In this document: piece after piece, positions 45,358 through 53,963 of the stretch | Position numbering within the stretch: position 1 is the stretch's first letter | Layout of the letters: each line of letters begins with the position of its first letter | Source of the DNA: Paenibacillus sp. NFR01 | Lineage (GTDB): Bacteria > Bacillota > Bacilli > Paenibacillales > Paenibacillaceae | Reading direction: 5' to 3' | NCBI RefSeq assembly: GCF_900111565.1 | Contig: NZ_FOIK01000006.1 | Coordinates: 164,341 to 228,340 of the forward strand | DNA length: 64,000 nucleotides | Made by a program: the position numbers and the translations under genes | The notes under the pieces: model-generated | Told to the model about the DNA's origin: nothing | Seen by the model: the letters and a program-made list of their open reading frames with translations, nothing else | The model's database searches: none

Positions 45358-45552
45358 ATTAGTGGGATAATGCCCCACTAAATCTGCCCAAAATGCCGAA
45401 ATAACGCAAATAGAGGGAAAACGTCCCCCTAATTCGCCCAAAAACAGCATTCTGAAGACATCAAGGCCAAATTAGTGGGGCTTTTTCCCATTGAATTCTG
45501 ATTCAAGGCTCTCGGCGAAAATTAGTGGGACATTTTCCCCTTGTATATTTGC
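45358..45552. repeat. Four-copy TTAGTGGGxCATTTTCCC repeat cluster
   Basis: Units of about 30 bases with consensus AATTAGTGGGACATTTTCCC then TTGTATTTGC occur at 45469-45500 and 45518-45552 on the plus strand and, with changes, at 45408-45435 and 45358-45385 on the minus strand. The sequence differs from the TAACGGAC family seen elsewhere in the window. Confidence 0.75.
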
Positions 45553-45853
45553 TTAGTTCCTTTTTACCTTTGTTGAAGCTGCAACTTCGGCTTGGGGTTC
45601 CACAGTTACTTTACAGCTCAAACTCGCAATGGGAGCTTACCCTTTGATAGATACTCAAACAACAAACCATCCAATTCTTTTACATCTGCAACTCCTTCAT
45701 ATTCTCGAACCGGAGCCTGACATTCTACTTTGCAGGGTCTATTCAACTTGGAATTCGATATTCAATCCGCAGAATCATTTTATACTGAGATTTCCATTTG
45801 GCAGGGACAATTACTTACACAGTTGTTCGAAGCAACCTCAATACTGCCCGCGC

Positions 45854-46594
45854 TTACTTTCCGGTGACGATTTCTACCGTCTGTTCCGCTGCTACATAAC
45901 CCACATTCGCACCAAGTGCTTCGGCTACGGCACGCACCGGCGCATAGGTCACGCCGTCTTCAATAAAACCGTCGGCAATTTTGACGCCGTTAACCTTAAT
46001 GGGATTTGTCATTTCGCATTTCACCAGCTGTTCCTCCTTTGCGTTCATGATCCGGTATGCCGCCTCAACCGCAGCATCGGAAGGCTTCGCTCCGCTCCGT
46101 AATTCAGCCAGGGACAGCCCAAGACACATCTGCAAATGCGGATAGTCCTTGAAGCTGCTCCAATCGCCGCCCCACTCCATGCCAAGCGCTTTGGCTTCCT
46201 GTACCACTTCAGTCCAGTCAACCGTCCGGTCGCCATCGCCGTCGCGCTTCATATCCCAAGACACGCCCGTCCCGTCCGGCAGCAGCAGCGCAAAGTCCAC
46301 CGCGAGCCCGTAATTATGATAGCTGTAACCGCTGCGCGCATTCGTCACTTTCGGCAGATCCGGCCGCGCCTTCACCTTGGACACTCCGGCGGCGTCCAGT
46401 TCCGTCTGCGTGCGGCCTTGTGCATAGAGCTTGTCCTGCTCCGCGGCCGTACGCATACCCTGCGTAATTAGGATGGGTACGCCTTTGGCAAAGCAGCGAT
46501 CGATTAGCCGTCGGACGGCAGCGCTAAGGACGGGATGCAGGCCGATGAGGCGGACGGCGGATTTGGCTTGGATTTTTTCAATAGTTAATGGCAT
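45854..46594 (-). CDS. Endolysin: L-Ala-D-Glu peptidase (M15 type) with C-terminal copper-amine-oxidase-like domain
   Basis: A 246-residue lytic enzyme for releasing tail particles. Residues ~1-170 are a VanY/CwlK-like M15 peptidase. RTAAEQDKLYAQGRT (near 47), SYHNYGLAVDFAL with metal-binding His and Asp (near 92-100), and DYPHLQM with the last His (near 143) are the expected signatures. Residues ~195-246 (IKVNGVKIADGFIEDGVTYA ... VEIVTGK) form a copper-amine-oxidase N-terminal-like domain, a probable wall-binding or stabilising unit. The ATG at 46594 has GGAGG 7 bases upstream. It follows the holin by 10 bases. Confidence 0.9.
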   Translation of the reverse strand: MPLTIEKIQAKSAVRLIGLHPVLSAAVRRLIDRCFAKGVPILITQGMRTAAEQDKLYAQGRTQTELDAAGVSKVKARPDLPKVTNARSGYSYHNYGLAVDFALLLPDGTGVSWDMKRDGDGDRTVDWTEVVQEAKALGMEWGGDWSSFKDYPHLQMCLGLSLAELRSGAKPSDAAVEAAYRIMNAKEEQLVKCEMTNPIKVNGVKIADGFIEDGVTYAPVRAVAEALGANVGYVAAEQTVEIVTGK

Positions 46595-46604
46595 TACTGA
46601 CCTC

Positions 46605-47114
46605 CTAGGCAGATTGATCATTATCGGGATGTTCAGGCTTGGCCGGGTTGTTTTTGGATTTATCGTCACTGAGCTGTAGCAGAAAATTTTTGACCTCCTG
46701 CGGCAGCGGCACGCCCAGCACGCCCAGATTTTCAACGATGCTTAAGCCTTCCCGCCCTGCATAGAAATAGATGGCCGCCGTGCGGAAGATCGGGATTCCC
46801 GGCTGAATCCAGTCGTCCATGAGCGAACACAGGCCGACGATAAACAGCAGCACCGCTTTGCGGACGCCGCCCCAAAACATCACCTCGGAGCTAACCGTCT
46901 TGGTCCGCATCGCACCCAGCACCCCGGTACCGTAATCGCCGACGATTAGCACAATCAGCACCAAGAGTCCCCGATCCCATCCGCCCAGCAGCCCCGCCAC
47001 ACTTCCCAGCACACCTGCCATAGCCGTAACTCCCCCCATCGCCACCTCCCGGCTCCCGGAGCCGATCGCGGCTGTATATATTGTCGTAACAATTTGTTTG
47101 ATCGGATTCAGCAT
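46605..47114 (-). CDS. Holin
   Basis: A 169-residue phage holin of the toxin-secretion/holin (holin_4) type. It has hydrophobic segments at about 25-43 (MGGVTAMAGVLGSVAGLLGG), 48-68 (LLVLIVLIVGDYGTGVLGAM) and 85-102, then a charged C-terminus (DDKSKNNPAKPEHPDNDQSA). It makes membrane lesions that let the adjacent endolysin reach the wall. Confidence 0.9.
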   Translation of the reverse strand: MLNPIKQIVTTIYTAAIGSGSREVAMGGVTAMAGVLGSVAGLLGGWDRGLLVLIVLIVGDYGTGVLGAMRTKTVSSEVMFWGGVRKAVLLFIVGLCSLMDDWIQPGIPIFRTAAIYFYAGREGLSIVENLGVLGVPLPQEVKNFLLQLSDDKSKNNPAKPEHPDNDQSA

Positions 47115-47191
47115 GTCACTCCTCCCTCAATATGAATAGCCCCCGGATGAGATCCAGGGGCAAAATAAAGACGCCTTCGCGGGCGCCGTCG

Positions 47192-47296
47192 TCACGCATG
47201 ATCCATCAATTTTTGCACTTCTTCCCGGATAACAGCCGGTACATCGTCAATGGTCTTTACGCCTTTGCGGATCAGGTCCGCGTAGATTTTAGCCAT
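47192..47296 (-). CDS. Small phage tail-cluster protein (XkdX/CD1375-like)
   Basis: A 34-residue protein starting MAKIYADLIRKGVKTIDDVP and ending VQKLMDHA, of the small XkdX/CD1375-like type that follows tail fibre genes in PBSX-like clusters. GGAGGTG lies 11 bases upstream. The function is unknown. A possible weak terminator (GACGGCGCC...GGCGTC, then TTTATTTTG) overlaps its stop. Confidence 0.75.
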   Translation of the reverse strand: MAKIYADLIRKGVKTIDDVPAVIREEVQKLMDHA

Positions 47297-47299
47297 GGT

Positions 47300-47668
47300 T
47301 TAGTTCACCTCCGCGCCTAGAGTCAAAATTTTCTCATATAAATCAGTTAAAGCTACCTGAACAGCCGTTGTTTCTTCCTGCGACGCAAGCATTTGTTCCA
47401 ATAAAATCTGCATGTTTTCTTCTTGGGAAAACTCCCTGTCTTCCAGTTTGAAGAATAACTGATCCGTCTCTACATTGTAATAACGTATTGCATTTTTACC
47501 TCTGACAGTTTGAGGCTGCGCCGTATCAAGAAGCATGTTACTGTCGATAACTCGGGAAGTCCATCCATCAGGCGTAATAAAACCTTCGGGAATTTCATTC
47601 AAAGTATGATGAGCCGACATGATACGTAGTTCAACTTCATTTTCAATAGGTCCTGAAATAATTGCCAT
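47300..47668 (-). CDS. Small tail-associated protein at the XkdW position
   Basis: A 122-residue protein. The N-terminal part is beta-rich (IENEVELRIMSAHHTLNEIP, GFITPDGWTSRVID) and the C-terminal helix (MQILLEQMLASQEETTAVQV) is probably coiled. It occupies the place of xkdW between fibre and xkdX in PBSX. The ATG at 47668 has CAGGAGG upstream; the frame extends to 47719 but that would overlap the fibre gene. It could be a fibre assembly or attachment protein. Confidence 0.7.
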   Translation of the reverse strand: MAIISGPIENEVELRIMSAHHTLNEIPEGFITPDGWTSRVIDSNMLLDTAQPQTVRGKNAIRYYNVETDQLFFKLEDREFSQEENMQILLEQMLASQEETTAVQVALTDLYEKILTLGAEVN

Positions 47669-47697
47669 AGTATTATAGCCTCCTGATTTATATTCGT

Positions 47698-50592
47698 TTA
47701 ACTTCTCACCATTTGCCAACGGGAACCAAAAACTTCAATAGTTGGTGGATAAGAATCTTTAAGATATTCGATTTTGTGATAGACAATACCGTGATCACTG
47801 TTCATGCTGTATGCCCCTGCCCAAGATCCGTTGGTTCTATAGCAGAACGTCCCACCTGATTTGGTGCCATAGGCGATATAACGTCCATCACCGGAAATGT
47901 GCGCTGAAGCACCGTAACCATCAGCCGATAAAGTAAGCGCCTTTCCAATTGAATTTGTGGAGTTTGTCCTTCTAAGAAGCACGTTCCGATCACCGCTGGA
48001 TCCACGATGTCCGTACGCAATGAGCGCTCCATCTACGGTAGTTCTATAACTTATCCCCATTTCTCGAGAGTAGCCATAGTCTATAGTAGTTGCGTAGTAC
48101 AATCCATAGGATATTCCAGATCCCCCGTCATGATAACCGCATGTTATTCCATCCGTGCTAAGTAAAGCGAACTGCCCGTTATTACTGTGTCCGAAGGAAA
48201 TACCATAACAAGAAGTACTTCTGGGAAGACTATAGGCCGTGTAGTAATAGATATAACTTGATGAGGAACATTTGAAATGATACAAGTAGTTGGAAGTAAT
48301 GCCCATAGGCACGAATAGATCACCGGCGCTCTCATTGAATGCCATTCCCGTAGAATAAGTTGGAAGGGACTGCGTAAGGGCAAGTGAGAAATTATTGTCC
48401 GCTATCCGATGGAATAAACGAACTGCATAACTTGAAAACGATGCAGCAATCCATTCTCCTCCATTAGGTGAACAACATAAATCATAAATAGCCTCAGTGC
48501 CGGAATAGAGTAAATATGGAGTGCCCACCGTTCCCCAAATATCTACAGAGGCCAAATATAATTCCCCTGTATTGTCAGAAAAAACAATGAGCCCATCATG
48601 AACCCAATCGACAAAATGTGTTTTCGTACGCGTCAGTGTCGACACCAGCACGAAGCTATCATAATTCCTGCGATAGACTTCAATAATATAGCCGTTATAA
48701 CTGTATCCGGCGTATGCGACAGCTAGAAATTTTCCGTTAGGAGAAAATTTTGCCCTGCCAACAACATTGTTTGACGTCGCATTCGTTTTTGCCGAGCCTA
48801 ATCCTGAAGCAGCTGTCACAGTGTTATCAAATAATACGTAATTAACTTGTTCCCCACCTACATAGGAGCCTGTCATTACCGTATTTCCTGTCCCCGAATA
48901 TTTACCGATGTTAACCCCATAGGCGATATTTTCAGGCACAAGATTATTCACGGAGAACTGGACTTGGGAGTTTGAGTCGATATACCCGGTAGCACCATAC
49001 GTATTTTTTCCTGTAACGAGACCTTGTGTTGTCGGAGCAGACGGGTGCCTTATGATCTCCGTGATATCTTCATAGCCACAGATTTGAAATTTCGTGTTCG
49101 AACGGTTAGTCATAGTCCCTGCAGTGCCTGCTATTGTCGTCCCAGATAATACATTTGCTGCAGGAACCGTCACTCCCGGTATAGTAATTGCCGTATCATA
49201 GATCCCTGCCGCTTTTACAATCGCAGACGGCCCCGGAGTTACTGTCCCTCCAGTCTGTACGGCCAATGTCCCCGTCACATCGCCTGTATCGGTTGCTGCT
49301 GTCTTCCCCGCGCGAATATCTCCTGCTGCTGCAGTACCGGAGCCACCCGCGCTATCTGCCAAAAAATCCGTCCCTACTTTGCGAAATGTATAGGGTTTGC
49401 CGGCTAGTAGTTTGCTGGCAGCATACGCAATACCTTTTTGATCCTTAAGCGGAACAGCGCCCAATCCATTTACATTAAGTGTTGGACTAGCTGAGTTAGC
49501 CGCATGCGGAACAATCGTAATACCGAACCCATCCGGTAAGCTCGCAGGTGCTGGGGTGAGTGTTACGGTATAGGCTGCGGCTGTCCCTGCTGTAGAAGCA
49601 TAGGCGGGTTGCCTGATATAATCTACCAATGTAGTTTTCCCATCCAATTGTGTCTGAATTGCGCTTGTTACACCATCCAAATATCCATACTCTGTATTGC
49701 TTACCGTGCCTGTCCCGATTTTGCTTGCATCAATAGCTGCCGCAGCATTAATATCCACATTAACAATCGACCCGGCCGTAATGATTGCAGTTCCAGTTCC
49801 TGCCGCCATGGTAATATCCCCGGTAATGGCGGGAAGACGAGCTGCGGATAAAGTCCCGCTCGTTAAGTCTGTAGCAGAGCGGGTTGGCAAATCAGCTAAC
49901 GATGCCCCGGTCTTGCTGATTTTGGTCCAGGCAATTGCCGCCGCGCTGTTTACATCAGCATCAACAATAACGCCTGGAGCAATTGCTGTTACTCCATCTC
50001 CTGTACTTGTGATGTCACCCGTATGATTGGGATGAACGTAATTGTTCGCCCCCGTTGCAACCCCATCCAGCTTCGCTTTATCCGTCGCGGACATCAGACC
50101 AGCGGCACTCGTCGTAGCTGCTACCGTCGACGCTTTGGCATTCCAGCTTGTTTTTTCTGCATCCGTTGTAAATCGATGGGTTGTATCTTCAACGACCTCC
50201 AAAGCGTTAACTGCTCCCCACGCCGCACTGCCGGCGGTTGATCCTGCCTTTAATACTTTGCCATTATTGGCTGTACCCGTTGCAGGTACGTGTTGGTTGC
50301 CGTCTCCGGTAGGATGCACATAACTATTTGCCCCTGCCGCCACCCCATCGAGCTTCGCTTTATCCGCCGCGGACATCAGGCCTGCTGCGCCCGTTGTAGC
50401 CGCCGACGTCGAAGCCTTGGCATTCCAAGTGGTGCGCTCCGCAGCCGTAATATGCTTAATCGCATCAGTGGTATGATCCTGAACGGCTTTCACAGCCGTA
50501 TCCAAAATGTCCATATTGCCGTTCAAGTCAGCGATATCGACAATGTCTGTTCCGTCTGGCTTTTTGAGTCCCAAATTGCCCGTCGTCTTCAT
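47698..50592 (-). CDS. Tail fibre / receptor-binding protein with C-terminal propeller-like domain
   Basis: A 964-residue fibre. The N-terminal ~40 residues (NLGLKKPDGTDIVDIADLNGN) are a baseplate-attachment type. Then two copies of a collar module (TWNAKAS...GLMSAADKAKLDGVAAGAN.YVHP) and long Ala/Thr/Gly-rich shaft repeats follow to about residue 480. Residues ~590-964 change to repeats such as FSPNGKFLAVAYAGYSYNGY, CCSPNGGEWIAASFSSYAV and ISGDGRYIAYGTKSGG, which look like a seven-bladed-type beta-propeller and are probably the host-receptor domain. The DNA encoding this part is visibly AT-richer than the shaft, suggesting modular exchange. Confidence 0.88.
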   Translation of the reverse strand: MKTTGNLGLKKPDGTDIVDIADLNGNMDILDTAVKAVQDHTTDAIKHITAAERTTWNAKASTSAATTGAAGLMSAADKAKLDGVAAGANSYVHPTGDGNQHVPATGTANNGKVLKAGSTAGSAAWGAVNALEVVEDTTHRFTTDAEKTSWNAKASTVAATTSAAGLMSATDKAKLDGVATGANNYVHPNHTGDITSTGDGVTAIAPGVIVDADVNSAAAIAWTKISKTGASLADLPTRSATDLTSGTLSAARLPAITGDITMAAGTGTAIITAGSIVNVDINAAAAIDASKIGTGTVSNTEYGYLDGVTSAIQTQLDGKTTLVDYIRQPAYASTAGTAAAYTVTLTPAPASLPDGFGITIVPHAANSASPTLNVNGLGAVPLKDQKGIAYAASKLLAGKPYTFRKVGTDFLADSAGGSGTAAAGDIRAGKTAATDTGDVTGTLAVQTGGTVTPGPSAIVKAAGIYDTAITIPGVTVPAANVLSGTTIAGTAGTMTNRSNTKFQICGYEDITEIIRHPSAPTTQGLVTGKNTYGATGYIDSNSQVQFSVNNLVPENIAYGVNIGKYSGTGNTVMTGSYVGGEQVNYVLFDNTVTAASGLGSAKTNATSNNVVGRAKFSPNGKFLAVAYAGYSYNGYIIEVYRRNYDSFVLVSTLTRTKTHFVDWVHDGLIVFSDNTGELYLASVDIWGTVGTPYLLYSGTEAIYDLCCSPNGGEWIAASFSSYAVRLFHRIADNNFSLALTQSLPTYSTGMAFNESAGDLFVPMGITSNYLYHFKCSSSSYIYYYTAYSLPRSTSCYGISFGHSNNGQFALLSTDGITCGYHDGGSGISYGLYYATTIDYGYSREMGISYRTTVDGALIAYGHRGSSGDRNVLLRRTNSTNSIGKALTLSADGYGASAHISGDGRYIAYGTKSGGTFCYRTNGSWAGAYSMNSDHGIVYHKIEYLKDSYPPTIEVFGSRWQMVRS

Positions 50593-50603
50593 GATTCACA
50601 CTC

Positions 50604-51215
50604 CTATTGGTATACTCTTAACTCGTTCCACGTTTTAGCATGCGCAACATTCCAGGTGAGCACTTTGACCGAATCCCACCATGTATAGGTGAACACATAG
50701 CTACACTCCAGATGGGCCGGCTTGATTTCTTCAATGATTTGAATGAGCCCTGACATATTTGCCGGTATTCCAAGCGTGCCTACAAACCGGACTTCAAAAC
50801 GGTATTCCCCAGGAAGCTCTGCCACTTCGACATCCCCGCCTGAAAAAGCGGAAGCTGTTCGCCGGATCATCTCCGGCGTTGTGGTGCCGTTGCCGCGTAG
50901 CTTGGCTTTGATCATCTCTCTGCGGGTGGCAAATGACTTTGCCTGATCCGTGGTTAACCCAAGCAGACACTCCCAGCGGGAGAGTCCCCAGGTCGCCGAT
51001 TCGATAATACTCTGCCTGGAGCTGTCTTCGATGGAAGAGGCAAGCAAACCGCATTCATCCCCAGCAGAGTCCTGAATGCGTTCCATTTCCTGGACGCCTT
51101 TATAAAACTCAGGAAGATACCTCATAAGGTCTATCGGCTGAAGCTCCGGCCCTTCCTGCAATGGGCTATCAACCGAATAGGGTAAAACTCCGTATACGTT
51201 ATTGCCATAGGCCAT
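50604..51215 (-). CDS. Baseplate protein XkdU/YmfQ-like
   Basis: A 203-residue protein of the YmfQ/DUF2313 type (PBSX XkdU), part of the baseplate near the fibre attachment point. IDLMRYLPEFYKGVQEMERI near residue 28 and GLSRWECLLGLTTDQAKSFA near 78 are typical, with the AKLRGNGTTTPEMIRRTA segment after them. Normally it directly follows xkdT; here three extra genes lie between. Confidence 0.85.
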   Translation of the reverse strand: MAYGNNVYGVLPYSVDSPLQEGPELQPIDLMRYLPEFYKGVQEMERIQDSAGDECGLLASSIEDSSRQSIIESATWGLSRWECLLGLTTDQAKSFATRREMIKAKLRGNGTTTPEMIRRTASAFSGGDVEVAELPGEYRFEVRFVGTLGIPANMSGLIQIIEEIKPAHLECSYVFTYTWWDSVKVLTWNVAHAKTWNELRVYQ

Positions 51216-51217
51216 GG

Positions 51218-51553
51218 TTACACCCCCTTGAGCTGATTCCAGGTCAGCGGCCCGAGAGGCATATAATTGTGAGAATGAGTTTCAGGCGGAAATACAGCCG
51301 GTTTTCCGTCTACTCCGGACCAAGGAACACTATCGGCGGACTGAGCATAGTCAACCTTCCCGTTGTTATTCGTATCGTAAATACTCTTCAGCATATCTCC
51401 AGCAGTCTGGGAAGCGGCCAGTAGAATGTTCCCGGCGGAACTTCCGATATACAGCTTCCCCGTGTCCGTGCAAAAACCCATTTCACCTGCTGAAAGTACC
51501 CCCAACGCACTTTCAAGGCCGCGACGGATTTGGATCAATACATTTCTAGCCAT
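51218..51553 (-). CDS. Small fibre protein with Mtd-N-like domain and calcium-loop-like motif
   Basis: A 111-residue protein. IQIRRGLESALGVLSAGEMG and FCTDTGKLYIG (residues 7-38) match the N-terminal domain of Mtd-like/hyaluronidase-type phage fibres and the start of the next gene upstream. DTNNNGKVDYAQSAD (near 61) resembles an EF-hand/dockerin calcium loop. A Pro/His-rich end (PPETHSHNYMPLG) follows. It probably trimerises on the baseplate or on another fibre. Confidence 0.75.
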   Translation of the reverse strand: MARNVLIQIRRGLESALGVLSAGEMGFCTDTGKLYIGSSAGNILLAASQTAGDMLKSIYDTNNNGKVDYAQSADSVPWSGVDGKPAVFPPETHSHNYMPLGPLTWNQLKGV

Positions 51554-51564
51554 ATCCCTGCCTC

Positions 51565-52485
51565 CTAGAATGTGCCGCCGTCGATGACGGCTACCATCAT
51601 CCGATTGCCGTTCGCTGCATCGTATATGATACTGCTGCCGTCAATGTTAGCGGCAACACCGTTGCCGTCCACCTGTATTCCTTTACCGGCATTAACTGTC
51701 TGAAGTGCTCCGCCTGTACGCACCCAAGCACTGCCGTTCCAGCTGTAAACCTTTTGCTCATCGTCGACGTAAGCAGACCAGCCGACGGCAGGTGGATAGA
51801 ACACCCAAATAGCAGACTGATATTCTGCGACCTGCGTTGATTTCCCCAGCCATGCACCAGTTGCACCGGCTGCCACAATGTAGCGGTCGCCTTCCGCCGG
51901 ACTGGCTGGAGGGGTACTCAAGTTTTGGTCTTTTACGGATGCTTGAGGTTCGATATTATGTTTGGCGAGCTCAATCTCGTTACGGATCTTTTGCGCTGAC
52001 CACAAATCGGTAATTGCCGTTCCCGCGTCATTAATAACCCGGTGTTTTGCCGCATCATCGATGTGTGTTTTGATTTCTGCCGCCGTCTTGACATTGGTAC
52101 CGTCCGATACCTTGTTGACATGTCCGGCGCTTATATCCGCTTTGAGCACTTTAGCATAAGTTACCCCGTCCGTGATATCATCGACGGTCCCCGATAAATC
52201 CGTCAGTTTTTGCGAATTTACCCGTCGCCACGCCGCACCGTCGTCGAAATACAAATATCCGCTATTGGTCCCGCTGCTCACATAATAGAAGCGCCCGGCC
52301 GCTGCCACTCCCGGACGCGAAGCTTCAGGTCCTGACAATGCGCGGCCAACAAAAGAATTGGAGGCTCCATCTCCGATATAAATCTCTTTCGTATCGGTAC
52401 AAAACCCCATTTCCCCGGCCTGAAGCGCCCCATACGTTGACAGCTCTGCGCGGGTGCCCCGTTTGATTTGAATGGTTTGTGCCAT
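51565..52485 (-). CDS. Tail fibre protein with Mtd-N-like N-terminal domain
   Basis: A 306-residue fibre. IQIKRGTRAELSTYGALQAG and MGFCTDTKEIYIGDG (residues 5-39) repeat the domain of the downstream 111-residue protein, so the two genes share a duplicated module. It continues with a shaft containing a DUF2793-like region (AEGDRYIVAAGATGAWLGKS ... WVFYPPAVGWSAYVDDEQ). The ATG at 52485 follows GGGGTG; a frame opening at 52518 overlaps the preceding gene. A second adhesin beside the main fibre is inferred. Confidence 0.78.
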   Translation of the reverse strand: MAQTIQIKRGTRAELSTYGALQAGEMGFCTDTKEIYIGDGASNSFVGRALSGPEASRPGVAAAGRFYYVSSGTNSGYLYFDDGAAWRRVNSQKLTDLSGTVDDITDGVTYAKVLKADISAGHVNKVSDGTNVKTAAEIKTHIDDAAKHRVINDAGTAITDLWSAQKIRNEIELAKHNIEPQASVKDQNLSTPPASPAEGDRYIVAAGATGAWLGKSTQVAEYQSAIWVFYPPAVGWSAYVDDEQKVYSWNGSAWVRTGGALQTVNAGKGIQVDGNGVAANIDGSSIIYDAANGNRMMVAVIDGGTF

Positions 52486-52486
52486 T

Positions 52487-52900
52487 TTACACCCCTTTTT
52501 TAAACGTTCCGCCGTCAATTAGTCCCACAGATTTGTAGCGTTCAAGCTCATTTTGCACCGCGGTGAGTCCCGTTTGCAGCACATTAATATCCTCCGCTTC
52601 AACGGTATCGCCCGGCGTTTCATAGGTTACATACACCTCAGGAACCTGTGCATACACGGCAATCAGCCGCTTCCAGGGCGCCTCATCGGGAAAAGATACT
52701 GCAAAGTTGCGGAGCTCTGTCCCGCTGTAACCGGGACCGGTAAAGACGGTTATCGTCTGACTGTTGATATTGTCATGAGCTAAAAATCCGTTGTACGCCC
52801 CGTTTTTCAATTGAATTTTTTCTTCGATGACGTAAGTGCCGCCGTTTGCTCTTTTATTCAGCTTTTCTTTGAAAACATCAATTTGTCCAGGATACGGCAT
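52487..52900 (-). CDS. Tail-cluster protein of unknown function between XkdT and fibres
   Basis: A 137-residue protein, beta-rich in the middle (TYVIEEKIQLKNGAYNGFLA; QTITVFTGPGYSGTELRNFA) with a C-terminal helix (EAEDINVLQTGLTAVQNELE) and GLIDGGTFKK at the end, a fibre-like ending also found in the neighbouring 306-residue protein (VIDGGTF). The ATG at 52900 has GGAGGTG upstream. It is probably a fibre adaptor, inferred from position. Confidence 0.7.
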   Translation of the reverse strand: MPYPGQIDVFKEKLNKRANGGTYVIEEKIQLKNGAYNGFLAHDNINSQTITVFTGPGYSGTELRNFAVSFPDEAPWKRLIAVYAQVPEVYVTYETPGDTVEAEDINVLQTGLTAVQNELERYKSVGLIDGGTFKKGV

Positions 52901-52904
52901 TACG

Positions 52905-53963
52905 CTACACCTCCAAAATAGCAGCGCCGAATAGAGGAACTTCGGTTTCGCTGAGCAGCACATTACCGGTTCCCCCGTTCAATTTAAGATCGCTATAGTC
53001 GACGACCCCCTCCGCACTCAGCAGCAGTGATCCGATCACCGATTGGCTGATATAGGTTGCATCGAATGCCTTTTCTTTACGGTATTTTTCCAAAATGACC
53101 TGAAACGCCTGAATCACTGCCTGAAGCGCATATCCGGAGGCCAAACGGACCTTGGCATTGACGCTGATCGTTTTCCCGGCAGCCGATACTACGGTGACTA
53201 CCGCTCCTACAGGAGCTTGGCCATCCCCTTGTCCCGAAGCGGGATCGATATATTGCTGCACTTGAGCCACTAAATGTTCGGAGGCAGGCCGCTTTTCCGC
53301 ATCCACGATAACGACCTTAACCGTCTTAGGACCGGCCCATAATGGAAAAACCCTAGATCCCCCCACGCCCTCAATCTGCTGCGCCCACTCCATATAGTGG
53401 TATTTATTGCCGCTCGTTGAAGGTCTTCTGGCCGTATTTAAATAGCGCTGGCGCAGACTTTCATCCGTTTCGGCATCCGTACCGGGAACCAACAATTCCG
53501 TAACTTCTCCGCGGGCCAAGCCAGAGATATAGTCCAGCGGTAAAAGCGTGCCGGTATACCGGTTCCCTTCATCCCCGGCGCTTTCGCATTCCAGCCGGTA
53601 GCTGCCGGGAGACAGCTTCTCGACGGCGGTATAGTTCATAAGCTCTACCGTAAAGCGGCTGCCGAGCGGAACATCCACCAGTTCGCCGCTGCCGCCATAA
53701 AACTGTCCGCGAAGTTGCGCTTTGCCCGCCGGTCGCCGGGTGATGCCGGTCCAGGCCACGCAGCGCTCCAGGTATTCGCCATCGGCCGTATCGGCAAAAT
53801 ACAAATTGCGGTTCACATCCAGCTCCGCATACATCTGCGCCATTTCCGCCGCGGCAGGAGCCAGCGCATCGTAGATGATGCTGCCTTCGCGTTTATCCAT
53901 GGTTTCCGGAACGCGGTTCAGCATCCGCAGCAGCACCGTCTCAAACGTTTGATCCTCATACAA
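52905..53963 (-). CDS. xkdT: Baseplate J-like protein (XkdT)
   Basis: A 352-residue baseplate wedge protein of the gpJ/XkdT family: REGSIIYDALAPAAAEMAQM (near residue 25), the GTDAETDESLRQRYLNTARRP signature (near 159), and GVGGSRVFPLWAGPKTVKV (near 200). It forms the periphery of contractile-tail baseplates. Its start overlaps xkdS by 8 bases. Confidence 0.92.
   Translation of the reverse strand: MYEDQTFETVLLRMLNRVPETMDKREGSIIYDALAPAAAEMAQMYAELDVNRNLYFADTADGEYLERCVAWTGITRRPAGKAQLRGQFYGGSGELVDVPLGSRFTVELMNYTAVEKLSPGSYRLECESAGDEGNRYTGTLLPLDYISGLARGEVTELLVPGTDAETDESLRQRYLNTARRPSTSGNKYHYMEWAQQIEGVGGSRVFPLWAGPKTVKVVIVDAEKRPASEHLVAQVQQYIDPASGQGDGQAPVGAVVTVVSAAGKTISVNAKVRLASGYALQAVIQAFQVILEKYRKEKAFDATYISQSVIGSLLLSAEGVVDYSDLKLNGGTGNVLLSETEVPLFGAAILEV

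Larger units (their letters stand above)
44991..45853. other. Long intergenic region between ppc and the tail/lysis cluster
   Basis: This 863-base stretch holds the ppc leader with a TATAAT on the minus strand at 45121-45126 (no good -35), a terminator at 45234-45260 and a repeat cluster at 45358-45552. On the minus strand of 45600-45850 there is a coding-like remnant of about 45 codons (PCKVECQAPVREYEGVADVK ... SKGKLPLRV, then stop) interrupted upstream by two stops in the same frame; no start codon is credible. It may be a decayed gene at the edge of the inserted element. Confidence 0.5.

Noticed and set aside
45358..45552. CRISPR-like array
   Set aside because: Repeats are imperfect, in both orientations and unevenly spaced, with no cas genes.
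45629..46102. 157-codon rightward frame
   Set aside because: Overlaps the endolysin gene antisense and the remnant region; no start context.
51218..52485. Diversity-generating retroelement linked to Mtd-like fibre domains
   Set aside because: No reverse transcriptase, template repeat or accessory gene is present in the window.
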